This document shows, one piece after another, positions 1 to 7,204 of a stretch of 16,749 nucleotides of DNA. Both the position numbers and the translations under genes were made by a program. This stretch comes from an uncultured Succinatimonas sp. Its GTDB lineage: Bacteria; Pseudomonadota; Gammaproteobacteria; Enterobacterales; Succinivibrionaceae. The notes beneath the pieces were generated by a model. It did not search any database. It was not told the origin of the DNA and saw only the letters and a program-made list of their open reading frames with translations. Numbering within the stretch: the first letter of the stretch is position 1; each line of letters begins with the position of its first letter. The DNA is taken from the NCBI GenBank assembly GCA_900548485.1, contig URKL01000005.1, forward strand, positions 1-16,749, given 5' to 3'.

Positions 1-33
1 TGAAGAGAGTTAGTAATACTAAGCAGTATAAAT

Positions 34-53
34 CCCCTTGCTTTAGCAAGGGG
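34..53. other. GC-rich hairpin of unknown role
   Basis: Perfect 8-base inverted repeat CCCCTTGC / GCAAGGGG with a TTTA loop. It stands out in very AT-rich surroundings. Neither strand has a strong U-tract after it (plus: AGAAAATC; minus: ATTTATAC), so it may be a weak terminator for a gene lying before the window or part of a small repeat. The rest of 1-107 holds nothing I can identify. Confidence 0.4.
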
Positions 54-105
54 AGAAAATCAAAAATATTTATTAAGTAAAAATTAGCTTAATAAATTAA
101 AATGT

Positions 106-145
106 AAAAAAAGCTGGATCATTCTACTATGCGATCCAGCTTTTT
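106..145 (-). terminator. Intrinsic terminator of acrAB, possibly bidirectional
   Basis: A 13-base stem, 108-120 pairing with 133-145 (core AGCTGGATC / GATCCAGCT), encloses a 12-base loop. Read on the minus strand it follows the acrB stop by about 26 bases and runs directly into a seven-U tract. The plus strand also has T's after the stem (TTTTTATTTT), so it could stop transcription from both sides. Confidence 0.88.
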
Positions 146-171
146 ATTTTATCTAATCATAGAAAAAAGAT

Positions 172-3100
172 TTATGCTTTACCTTTAGCCTTAGTAATGG
201 CATCGATCTTTGCTTGTTGCTCAGCGGCAATCTTAGCTTTTTCTTCAGCCGGAATGTACTTAGTGAAATATCTCATGATAAGTACGAAGAAGATCGGCAC
301 GAAGAAAATGGCCAATACGGTGGCAGTTATCATTCCGCCGATTACGCAAATACCAATTTCGTTACGTCCAGCAGCACCGGCACCAGAGCTTAATGCTAGT
401 GGTAATACGCCCAAAATAAAGGCTAAGGAGGTCATTAAAATTGGACGGAAACGAAGTCGTGATGCTTGTACTACAGCATCAGTTAAACGCATTCCTCTGT
501 CATAAAGTTCCTTAGCAAATTCTACGATCAAAATAGCATTCTTCGCTGATAGACCAACTGTTGTCAATAGACCTACTTGGAAGTAAACGTCATTTGATAG
601 TACAGTTCTTACTGGTACATATTGTGTTAAGAGTGCAGCTAAAACAGCGCCAATGATACCTAATGGTACTACTAACATTACAGCAAATGGAATTGACCAA
701 CTTTCATAAAGAGCGGCTAATGATAAGAATACGATCAATAACGATACTGTATATAGCATAGGTCCCTGATCACCGGCTAGCTTTTCCTGATATGAAGCAC
801 CATTCCAGGAAATAGAGTAACCTAAAGGTAAAACCTCATCAGCAATACGTTGCATCTCTGCCATAGCTTCACCTGAAGAGACTCCTGGGGCAGCAGAACC
901 TTGGATGTTAACAGCCGGGACACCATTGAAGCGTTGTAAACTTGGTGCACCGTAGGTCCACTCTGTAGTAGCAAAGGCGCTAAAAGGAACCATTTCTCCA
1001 AGATTGTTCTTTACATACCATTTATGCAGATCATTTTCACTCATACGTGAATTAGCTTCAGCTTGGACATAAACTTTCTTAATACGGTTTCTATCCATAA
1101 AGTTATCTACATAAGCAGAACCCCAAGCTGTAGATAAGGTTGTATTGATATCAGAGACAGTTAAGCCTAAAGACATAGCTTTTTCATAGTCAATATTTAA
1201 TTTAAGCTGCGGGCTATCATCCTGACCATTAACACGTACTTGAGTTAAAAGAGGCGATTTTTGGGCTGCATAAATATAGTCATTACGAGCTTTTATTAAA
1301 GCATCATGACCAGCACCTGCTACGTCTTGTAAATAAAGATCAAATCCAGAAGCTGTACCTAATTCTGGAATAGCAGGAATATTAAATGCATAGGCTAAAC
1401 CTTCACGGATACCTAATAAAGGCATAATTGAACGGTTGGCAATATTATCAACATGTTGATCTGGACGTTGACGCTCAGACCAGTCTTTCATCTTGATAAA
1501 ACCCATACCCATGTTTTGACCTTGTCCTGCAAAAGAAAAGCCGGATACAGTTAAGATACTCTCTACATTCTCTTTTTCAGAGGTTAAGAAGTAATCTTTG
1601 ATTTTATCTAAAACTAAATCTGTTTTTTCTCTAGTGGATCCTGCTGGCAAGTTTGCCATAGTCAACAATACACCCTGATCTTCAGTAGGAAGGAATGAGC
1701 TGGGGATACGGACAAAACAGAAGCCTAAAGCTAAACAGATAACTACATAATAAAATAAATGTCTTTTGATTTTGTGGACAATTTTACGTACATGTGCTTG
1801 ATAAGCATTAGAGGTAAATTCAAAGAATAAATTCCACCATACTAAAACTTTGCGCACAGGAGTCCAGAGTTTATCAAAAATATTATTGATCTTGCTAAAG
1901 AGAGTCTTATTCTCAGGTTGTTCGTCGCTATGATTTTTGAGCATGGAAGCACAAAGTGCAGGGGTCAAGATAATAGCGATAAGAACAGATAGCACCATAG
2001 CAGAAACAATGGTGATAGAGAATTGACGATAAATAATACCAGTAGAGCCTCCAAAGAAGGCCATTGGAATAAATACAGCAGAGAGTACTAAAGCAATACC
2101 AATTAGGGCACCTGTGATTTCTTCCATAGAAATAATGGTAGCTTGTTTAGGTGTAAGCTCTGGGTGTTCCTTTAAAATACGCTCAACGTTTTCTACTACC
2201 ACAATAGCATCATCTACTAATAGGCCGATCGCTAACACTAAACCGAACATAGTTAAGGTGTTAATTGAGAAGCCCAAAGCTGACATGATGGCAAATGTTC
2301 CTAAAAGCACAACAGGGACTGTGATAGAAGGAATTAAAGTAGCTCTGAAGTTCTGTAAGAACAAATACATAATCAAAATAACTAAGACCACAGCTTCAAT
2401 TAAGGTGTGGAAAACTTCGTTAATTGATACATCAATAAATTCAGTAGTATCGTAAGGATATACAAGCTCAACCCATTCAGGGAAGTAAGGCTGTAAATCG
2501 TTAATTAAAGCTTTAACATTTTTGGCAGTATCTAGGGCATTAGCACCTGAAGATAGGTTAATAGCAATACCAGAGGCGGCAAGACCGTTATAACGGCCAT
2601 TGAAGTTATAAGTTTCTGCTCCTAACTCAATGCGAGCAACATCTTTAAGTCTAACTTTTGTACCATCGGGGTTTACACGTAAGAGAATGTTTTCAAATTG
2701 CTTAACATTTTCTAAACGTTTTTGACCGGTAATGGTATAGGCATACATTTGTCCAGGCATGGCTGGAGTTCCGCCTAAGGAACCATAGGTTACCTGTGCG
2801 TTTTGGGCTTTAATGGCAGCAGCGATTTCGTTTGCGGAAATTTTCAAATTAGCAAGCTTTTGTGGGTCAACCCAGATACGCATAGCATATTCAGAGCCGA
2901 AAACAGTTAGAGAACCAACTCCTGCAACACGAGATAAAGGCTCTTTAACAGTACTTTCTAAGAAGTCAGAAATTTCATAATTGGTATGTTGATCATCTTT
3001 TGAGACTAAAGATACAACCAATAAGAAAGCATCTGTAGATTTAGAAACGTCAACACCATTTTCCTGAACAGATGTCGGTAACTGAGACTGAGTCTGTTGC

Positions 3101-3432
3101 ATCTTATTTTGAACCTGAACCTGAGCAATATCAGGATCAGTTCCAGGTTCAAAGGTGATGTTAATAGTTGAGTTACCATATGAGTCAGAGCTTGCTGACA
3201 TATACATATAACCATCAAGGCCAGTCATGTTTTGCTCAATAATCTGAGTTACGGAACGCTCAACTGTAGAGGCGTCAGCACCCGGATAAGAGGACTTAAT
3301 AGAGACTGATGGCGGTGCGATAGTAGGATATTGCGAAATCGGCAAAGTCCAAACCGCCAAGGCTCCAGCTAACATGATGACGATGGCGATTACCCACGCA
3401 AAAATAGGGCGTTCGATAAAGAAACGAGCCAT
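172..3432 (-). CDS. acrB: RND multidrug efflux pump, inner-membrane transporter AcrB (HAE1 family)
   Basis: Proton-driven drug exporter of the inner membrane, expected to work as a trimer with the AcrA adaptor encoded just upstream and a TolC-type channel encoded elsewhere. The 1086-residue protein aligns with E. coli AcrB (1049) from its MARFFIERPIFAWV start to the last membrane helix. The proton-relay pair falls exactly at D407-D408 (GLLVDDAIVVVENV), the partner lysine of TM10 is K964 (LSAKNAILIVEF), and the drug-pocket phenylalanines F136 and F178 keep E. coli numbering. The extra length lies in the loop joining the two halves (about residues 500-555, roughly 16 more), in a short TM9-TM10 loop insertion (about 935-946), and in a Lys/Ala-rich cytoplasmic tail (1060-1086). 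The start has GGAGAG 8 bases upstream and lies 19 bases after acrA, so the two are an operon. Drug range cannot be read from sequence. Confidence 0.96.
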   Translation of the reverse strand: MARFFIERPIFAWVIAIVIMLAGALAVWTLPISQYPTIAPPSVSIKSSYPGADASTVERSVTQIIEQNMTGLDGYMYMSASSDSYGNSTINITFEPGTDPDIAQVQVQNKMQQTQSQLPTSVQENGVDVSKSTDAFLLVVSLVSKDDQHTNYEISDFLESTVKEPLSRVAGVGSLTVFGSEYAMRIWVDPQKLANLKISANEIAAAIKAQNAQVTYGSLGGTPAMPGQMYAYTITGQKRLENVKQFENILLRVNPDGTKVRLKDVARIELGAETYNFNGRYNGLAASGIAINLSSGANALDTAKNVKALINDLQPYFPEWVELVYPYDTTEFIDVSINEVFHTLIEAVVLVILIMYLFLQNFRATLIPSITVPVVLLGTFAIMSALGFSINTLTMFGLVLAIGLLVDDAIVVVENVERILKEHPELTPKQATIISMEEITGALIGIALVLSAVFIPMAFFGGSTGIIYRQFSITIVSAMVLSVLIAIILTPALCASMLKNHSDEQPENKTLFSKINNIFDKLWTPVRKVLVWWNLFFEFTSNAYQAHVRKIVHKIKRHLFYYVVICLALGFCFVRIPSSFLPTEDQGVLLTMANLPAGSTREKTDLVLDKIKDYFLTSEKENVESILTVSGFSFAGQGQNMGMGFIKMKDWSERQRPDQHVDNIANRSIMPLLGIREGLAYAFNIPAIPELGTASGFDLYLQDVAGAGHDALIKARNDYIYAAQKSPLLTQVRVNGQDDSPQLKLNIDYEKAMSLGLTVSDINTTLSTAWGSAYVDNFMDRNRIKKVYVQAEANSRMSENDLHKWYVKNNLGEMVPFSAFATTEWTYGAPSLQRFNGVPAVNIQGSAAPGVSSGEAMAEMQRIADEVLPLGYSISWNGASYQEKLAGDQGPMLYTVSLLIVFLSLAALYESWSIPFAVMLVVPLGIIGAVLAALLTQYVPVRTVLSNDVYFQVGLLTTVGLSAKNAILIVEFAKELYDRGMRLTDAVVQASRLRFRPILMTSLAFILGVLPLALSSGAGAAGRNEIGICVIGGMITATVLAIFFVPIFFVLIMRYFTKYIPAEEKAKIAAEQQAKIDAITKAKGKA

Positions 3433-3451
3433 GAGTTTAACTCTCCGTCAA

Positions 3452-4615
3452 TTATTGTTTTGTAGCAGTAGCGTTTTTATCTGCAGTTGTTGTAGTTGCA
3501 ATTTGCACAGAAGCGCCAGTACGAATTTTTTGAATATTGCTAGTAATGACTTTAGCTCCTGGAGCTAATCCATCAGTAACAACATAATAGTTTTCAAACT
3601 GAGTTCCTAAAGTAACATTGATACGTTCAACTGTATTTTGTTCATTTACAGCATAAACATAGGTGACACCATTAGCTTCACGCTGAACACCAGAGGCAAT
3701 AATAATAGTGGCGTTAGGGGTTACACCTTCATTGATATCACCGCGTAAGAACATACCAGGTAAAATCACATGATCTGGGTTTGGTACTAAAGCACGAACA
3801 TTAACCATTCCTGTAGATTCATCAACAGAAATTTCAGCAAATTCTAAAGCACCTTGTAAAGGATAACGGCTACCATCAGCAAAGAAAATATCTACTGTAG
3901 GTTTACCATCTTTGCTTTGCAATTTACCTTCAGCCATTTTTTTGCGTAATTGCATATGGTCTTCAACAGTTTGTCCCAAATCAACATAGATAGGATCTAA
4001 TTGTTGAATAGTGGTCATTGCTGTTGTCTGTCCTGCAGAAACTAAAGCTCCCTCGGTGATATTAGATCTACTGATAGTTCCAGAAATCGGAGCATAAACC
4101 TTTGTATAAGCTAAGTTAATATTAGCTGTACGCAAAGCAGCTTGAGCAGACTCTACGGAAGCTTTTGCTGTTAAATAAGCAGCCTGAGCATCATCATAAT
4201 CTTGCTTACTTACAGCGCGTTTTTCAAGCAAACTTGCATAACGAGAAGCTTTGAGTTTTGCACTATGTTCAGTAGCTTTAGCTGAGCTTAAAGATGCCTG
4301 AGCTGAGGCAACATTGGCCTCGTAAACAGCAGGATCGATTTGATATAACTGATCGCCTTGTTTGATGGTGGAGCCTTCAGTAAAGAGGCGCTTTTGCAAA
4401 ATTCCAGAAACCTGAGGTCTAACTTCGGCTTTACGAGTAGCATTAGCGCGACCGGTGAGATGAGAGATTACAGGAACATCAAGAGTTGAAACCTCAAAAA
4501 CATCAACAGGCATTGCAGTTTGCTGAGGAGCAGCTTGTTGTTTTTCACAAGCGCTAAGACTTAAGGCCAATGCAAGGGCACAGGGGACTATAAGTTTTTT
4601 TTTGAATAAAGACAT
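3452..4615 (-). CDS. acrA: RND efflux periplasmic adaptor (membrane fusion) lipoprotein AcrA
   Basis: Links the AcrB pump to an outer-membrane channel across the periplasm. The 387-residue product has a lysine-rich signal with lipobox LSAC (lipidated Cys23), then lipoyl half 1 (about 64-97, AEVRPQVSGIL...YQIDP), an alpha-hairpin (about 98-165, Ala/Ser/Lys-rich with K/E), lipoyl half 2 (about 167-200, NLAYTKVYAPISG), a beta-barrel starting near QQLDPIYVDL (205-212), and a membrane-proximal domain to about 375, ending in a Thr/Ala-rich tail. E. coli AcrA is 397 residues and shares these blocks. AAGGA lies 9 bases before the ATG. It is the first gene of the acrA-acrB operon, divergent from acrR across a 265-base region that carries an AcrR-like operator, so repression by the neighbour is likely. 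Confidence 0.95.
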   Translation of the reverse strand: MSLFKKKLIVPCALALALSLSACEKQQAAPQQTAMPVDVFEVSTLDVPVISHLTGRANATRKAEVRPQVSGILQKRLFTEGSTIKQGDQLYQIDPAVYEANVASAQASLSSAKATEHSAKLKASRYASLLEKRAVSKQDYDDAQAAYLTAKASVESAQAALRTANINLAYTKVYAPISGTISRSNITEGALVSAGQTTAMTTIQQLDPIYVDLGQTVEDHMQLRKKMAEGKLQSKDGKPTVDIFFADGSRYPLQGALEFAEISVDESTGMVNVRALVPNPDHVILPGMFLRGDINEGVTPNATIIIASGVQREANGVTYVYAVNEQNTVERINVTLGTQFENYYVVTDGLAPGAKVITSNIQKIRTGASVQIATTTTADKNATATKQ

Positions 4616-4710
4616 AAGAAGTCCTTCTAATTGCGGAAGTGCAAGGAATATAAATTTTTAAACTAAAGCGCAATTTGGCAATTTAGGTCAAAATATTTAG
4701 TTGTAATTTA

Positions 4711-4722
4711 ACAAGTGCTTGT
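4711..4722. promoter_or_regulatory. Small dyad in the acrA leader
   Basis: ACAAG-TG-CTTGT, a 12-base dyad lying between the AcrR-like operator and acrA. On the minus strand a TATAAT sequence (4724-4729) abuts it. It could be a second regulator site, but no family match is claimed. Confidence 0.25.
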
Positions 4723-4790
4723 AATTATAGTTAAAACACAAAAATTTTATACTAAACAGAAAATCATTATCTGTGCAGTATGTTTTGTTT

Positions 4791-4819
4791 ATTATAGCTT
4801 TTTGTTGTATAAACATACA
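4791..4819 (-). promoter_or_regulatory. Probable acrAB promoter overlapping the operator
   Basis: On the minus strand a consensus TATAAT lies at 4796-4791. Seventeen bases upstream is TGTATG (4819-4814), a poor -35 that falls inside the left arm of the AcrR-like operator. A repressor bound there would cover the -35. A second TATAAT at 4729-4724 has no better -35, so the exact start is unsure. Confidence 0.45.
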
Positions 4820-4839
4820 TACATGTTTGGTTGTATGTG
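4816..4839. promoter_or_regulatory. AcrR-like operator dyad
   Basis: Left half TACATACAT, six-base centre GTTTGG, right half TTGTATGTG. E. coli AcrR, as I recall it, binds a 24-base palindrome with half TACATACATT, centre TGTG and half AATGTATGTA; the outer arms here match it at the same overall spacing. The site sits between divergent acrR and acrA and overlaps candidate promoter elements of both, as expected for a shared, autoregulated operator. Confidence 0.75.
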
Positions 4840-4846
4840 TTAAAAT
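4838..4846 (+). promoter_or_regulatory. Candidate extended -10 promoter of acrR
   Basis: TGTTAAAAT fits the extended -10 pattern TG-N-TANAAT and overlaps the right end of the operator dyad, about 35 bases before the acrR start. No -35 is obvious, which is acceptable for an extended -10. The overlap implies autorepression. Confidence 0.45.
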
Positions 4847-4880
4847 TTAGAAAAATTTTAAGTAAATTAGGAGATTGATT

Positions 4881-5540
4881 GTGGCTCGACACTCTCACGA
4901 TGATGCTCAAAAGACGCGCAAAGCAATATTAGATTCGGCTTTACGTTTATTTTCTCGCCGTGGTTTTGAGCGCACTAGTTTATCTGATATTGCAAAATAT
5001 GCTGGTGTAACTCGAGGTGCTATTTATTGGCATTTTGATGATAAGCGAGATTTATTGTTAGAGTTATGCAATCGTACCGATCGGGAGTTATTATCAAGTA
5101 CATCTTTAGTAAATGGCACGAAAATTGAGGAAAATAATCCATTAGAGTGTTTACGTTCGTGGATGCTTTCCCATTCCGATGAAAAAAGCATTCAATTCTT
5201 CCGTTCAAGTTTCTTTGTTCTATTTGGAAATATTATTCGTGGCATGGTTGGTGATGATGAATTGCGCCAACGTTTTATGGAGTTAGTTGAATTTAGACGG
5301 CGTACTTTTGTAGATATCTTGAAAAATTGTATTCGTAAAGGGCAACTGCCAGCTAATTTAGATGTTCAAGCAGCTGCTGATTATTTGATGGTTTTTATGA
5401 CAGGATATATTCATACTTTAAGAACAGCTTTTTCTGAAGATATCGTAGATCGCTTCCCTTTTTATGTGGATATGACCTTAAGAGAGCTAAGTCATTTTAC
5501 TGTCGATTTAATAGGTTCGCACGCTCCCGTCAGGGTTTAG
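4881..5540 (+). CDS. acrR: TetR-family repressor of the acrAB pump, AcrR-like
   Basis: DNA-binding repressor expected to control the divergent acrAB operon and itself. The 219-residue product has the TetR N-terminal fold: helix-turn-helix at about 32-53 (TSLSDIAKYAGVTRGAIYWHF), nearly the E. coli AcrR sequence, followed by a helical ligand-binding domain that diverges, as usual in this family. I place the start at GTG 4881 because AGGAG (4869-4873) is then 7 bases away and the product begins MAR as AcrR does; an in-frame TTG at 4875 is too close to the ribosome site. The 3' end overlaps convergent yciA by 33 bases. Which ligands release it cannot be told; pump substrates are usual in the family. 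Confidence 0.92.
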   Translation: MARHSHDDAQKTRKAILDSALRLFSRRGFERTSLSDIAKYAGVTRGAIYWHFDDKRDLLLELCNRTDRELLSSTSLVNGTKIEENNPLECLRSWMLSHSDEKSIQFFRSSFFVLFGNIIRGMVGDDELRQRFMELVEFRRRTFVDILKNCIRKGQLPANLDVQAAADYLMVFMTGYIHTLRTAFSEDIVDRFPFYVDMTLRELSHFTVDLIGSHAPVRV

Positions 5541-5996
5541 GCCAATACTTGCAGCATCAATGCCATATTTAGCGACATGTTCTGCAGTTGGAGGTAGTGG
5601 GCGAGGTTTGCCATAACGATCGACAGCTACATATGTAAAAGATCCTTTAGTAACTATACTTCTTTCAACTCGTTCGTGATTATCACTTTCAGTGAGATTT
5701 TTTACCCAAATCTCAAGCTCGATTTTTAAAGAAGTATGTCCTAGGTGGGAGCATCTACCGTAACAGCAAACAACGTCTCCTACACTTACAGGGTGAATAA
5801 AGGACATGGCATCGACAGCTACAGTAACAATACGACCGCAAGCAATTTCTCTTGCTAAGATTGCTCCGGCAATATCCATTTGAGACATAATCCAGCCACC
5901 AAAGATATCACCCGCAGGATTGGTATCACCTGGCATAGCTAAAGTTCTGAGGAGTAAATTCCCAGAAGGGATTTTTGCTGTATTTGTTTCTTTCAT
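5508..5996 (-). CDS. yciA: Acyl-CoA thioesterase, YciA-type hotdog protein
   Basis: Cytoplasmic hydrolase releasing free CoA from acyl-CoAs. The single hotdog domain (about residues 13-133) tracks E. coli YciA closely: LLLRTLAMPGDTNPAGDIFGGW, then MSQMDIAGAI carrying the likely catalytic Asp41 with Asn26, then VTVAVDAMSFIHPVSVGDVVCC and YVAVDRYGKPRPLP. At 162 residues it is about 30 longer than E. coli YciA (132); the extra C-terminal piece (134-162) has no recognised motif. The ribosome site is weak (GGTGA, 4 bases from the ATG). The gene is alone on its strand, and its last 33 bases are antisense to the end of acrR with no terminator hairpin between. A role with the pump is not implied by this convergent layout. 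Confidence 0.93.
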   Translation of the reverse strand: MKETNTAKIPSGNLLLRTLAMPGDTNPAGDIFGGWIMSQMDIAGAILAREIACGRIVTVAVDAMSFIHPVSVGDVVCCYGRCSHLGHTSLKIELEIWVKNLTESDNHERVERSIVTKGSFTYVAVDRYGKPRPLPPTAEHVAKYGIDAASIGLNPDGSVRTY

Positions 5997-6077
5997 AAAT
6001 CACCAAACAAAAAATATTATTTATAACTGATTTTAAATTACATCAAATTTAGATGGGTATAAAGTGAACTTTGTTCT

Positions 6078-6095
6078 CTTTTTTTATAAAAAAAG
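6078..6095. repeat. Perfect A/T palindrome
   Basis: C, seven T, AT, seven A, G: an 18-base perfect palindrome between yciA and the squalene synthase-like gene. It may be only an A/T-rich upstream element. Neither flanking gene has a convincing -35/-10 pair; an 8-base tandem repeat GATTGAGT/GATTGAGC follows at 6135-6150. Confidence 0.35.
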
Positions 6096-6175
6096 CTAGA
6101 TCCGATTGCTTGATATTTTAGGAGCTAGTGTTAGGATTGAGTGATTGAGCATATAAGATATAAGGGTAAAAAAGA

Positions 6176-7204
6176 GTGAAAATTGACCGGCAGTTACAGA
6201 TGGAACATCTTTTAGGAGTATCAAGAAGTTTTGCCTTAACTATTCCGATGCTCCCAGATCCTTTAGAGGATTATATTGCAAATGCTTATTTGCTTTGTCG
6301 TATTGCTGATACCGTTGAAGATGATCCTAAAACTCCCGCAAGTCATAAAATTTCATGGCTTAAATCATTTGCTCAATTTGCATTGACAAATTTTACAGAT
6401 GAGTTGGAGCTTTTATCTTTACATCATAAAGCACTAGAACTTACACAAGGGGCAATTAGTGCTGAGCGTAAACTTATAGATGATATGTTATCTGTAGTGG
6501 GGCGTACAGTTTCTTATCCTGCTAAAATCAGACAAATTTTAGGCAAGGGTGTCAGTATTTTAGCCTTTGGTATGGCTAAAAGTTTAGATGGTTTTAAAAT
6601 TAAACAGCGTCACGATGTAGACAATTATTGTTATTTTGTTGCCGGAGTAGTTGGGGAGTTATTAGCAGCGTTATTCTCTGAACACAACCATAATATTGAT
6701 AGGCAAGCTCTAATGTCTTTAGCTGTAAGTTTTGGGGAGGGCTTGCAGCTTACTAATATTCTAAAAGATCGCTCCATTGATGCTGAACGACAGGTAAGTT
6801 TTTTGCCACAAAATAAAGATTCCAAGAGCATAGAACAAGAATATATCTCTTTGTGTCAAGGACATCTAGACGATGCTTTAGATTTTATCTGTAAGATACC
6901 TTTATGTGAAATTGGTATTAGGCGATTTTGCTATGTAAATATTTTAATGGCTACAGCAACATTGAAAAAAATAAGCAAAAACAATCAACAATCTTTATTG
7001 AGCATTAAAATAAGTCGCCGTCAGGTCAAACTTTTACTGGTATTGAGTAATCTTTGTGTCAAATATAATTGGAGCTTGCGTTTATTATTTACAATTATAA
7101 GCAAAAATGTACCTAGACTTAGGCGTTCACCAGAGGAATTGAGTACCAGAGTTTCTTGGTGGAATAAAGATATATCAGCAATAATGTTAAAGGATAATAA
7201 CTGA
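6176..7204 (+). CDS. Squalene/phytoene synthase-family protein
   Basis: All-alpha isoprenyl synthase family that joins two C15 or C20 prenyl diphosphates head to head. The 342-residue product has SRSFALTIPMLP (16-27), the first Asp-rich motif YLLCRIADTVEDD (D45, E48, D49) in the squalene-synthase style DTxED, a block at 151-166 (YCYFVAGVVGELLAAL) that fits the first PROSITE family pattern, and a second Asp motif NILKDRSID (D198, D202). The second signature is imperfect: Lys for Arg at 197, and Val207 where R-x-[FY]-x-P normally has Arg. The C-terminal 60 residues are hydrophobic and basic, perhaps membrane-associated. GTG is chosen because AAGGG lies 9 bases upstream. Its TGA overlaps the dsbA ATG by one base, suggesting translational coupling. 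No desaturase, oxidase or triterpene cyclase is adjacent, so the product (squalene, presqualene diphosphate, or none) is undetermined. Confidence 0.85.
   Translation: MKIDRQLQMEHLLGVSRSFALTIPMLPDPLEDYIANAYLLCRIADTVEDDPKTPASHKISWLKSFAQFALTNFTDELELLSLHHKALELTQGAISAERKLIDDMLSVVGRTVSYPAKIRQILGKGVSILAFGMAKSLDGFKIKQRHDVDNYCYFVAGVVGELLAALFSEHNHNIDRQALMSLAVSFGEGLQLTNILKDRSIDAERQVSFLPQNKDSKSIEQEYISLCQGHLDDALDFICKIPLCEIGIRRFCYVNILMATATLKKISKNNQQSLLSIKISRRQVKLLLVLSNLCVKYNWSLRLLFTIISKNVPRLRRSPEELSTRVSWWNKDISAIMLKDNN

Noticed and set aside
197..505. Open frame on the plus strand antisense to the acrB 3' end
   Set aside because: It lies wholly within a well-conserved gene, has no family resemblance, and is a by-product of the acrB codon pattern.
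2114..2455. 113-codon plus-strand frame antisense to acrB
   Set aside because: Ser/Thr/Ile-rich shadow of conserved membrane helices of acrB, with no ribosome site.
3374..3568. Plus-strand frame across the acrA-acrB junction
   Set aside because: Antisense to both genes; composition is artefactual (Ser/Cys-rich) and has no ribosome site.
4875..4880. TTG 4875 as the acrR start
   Set aside because: Only one base from the AGGAG ribosome site; GTG 4881 gives proper spacing and the MAR start of AcrR.
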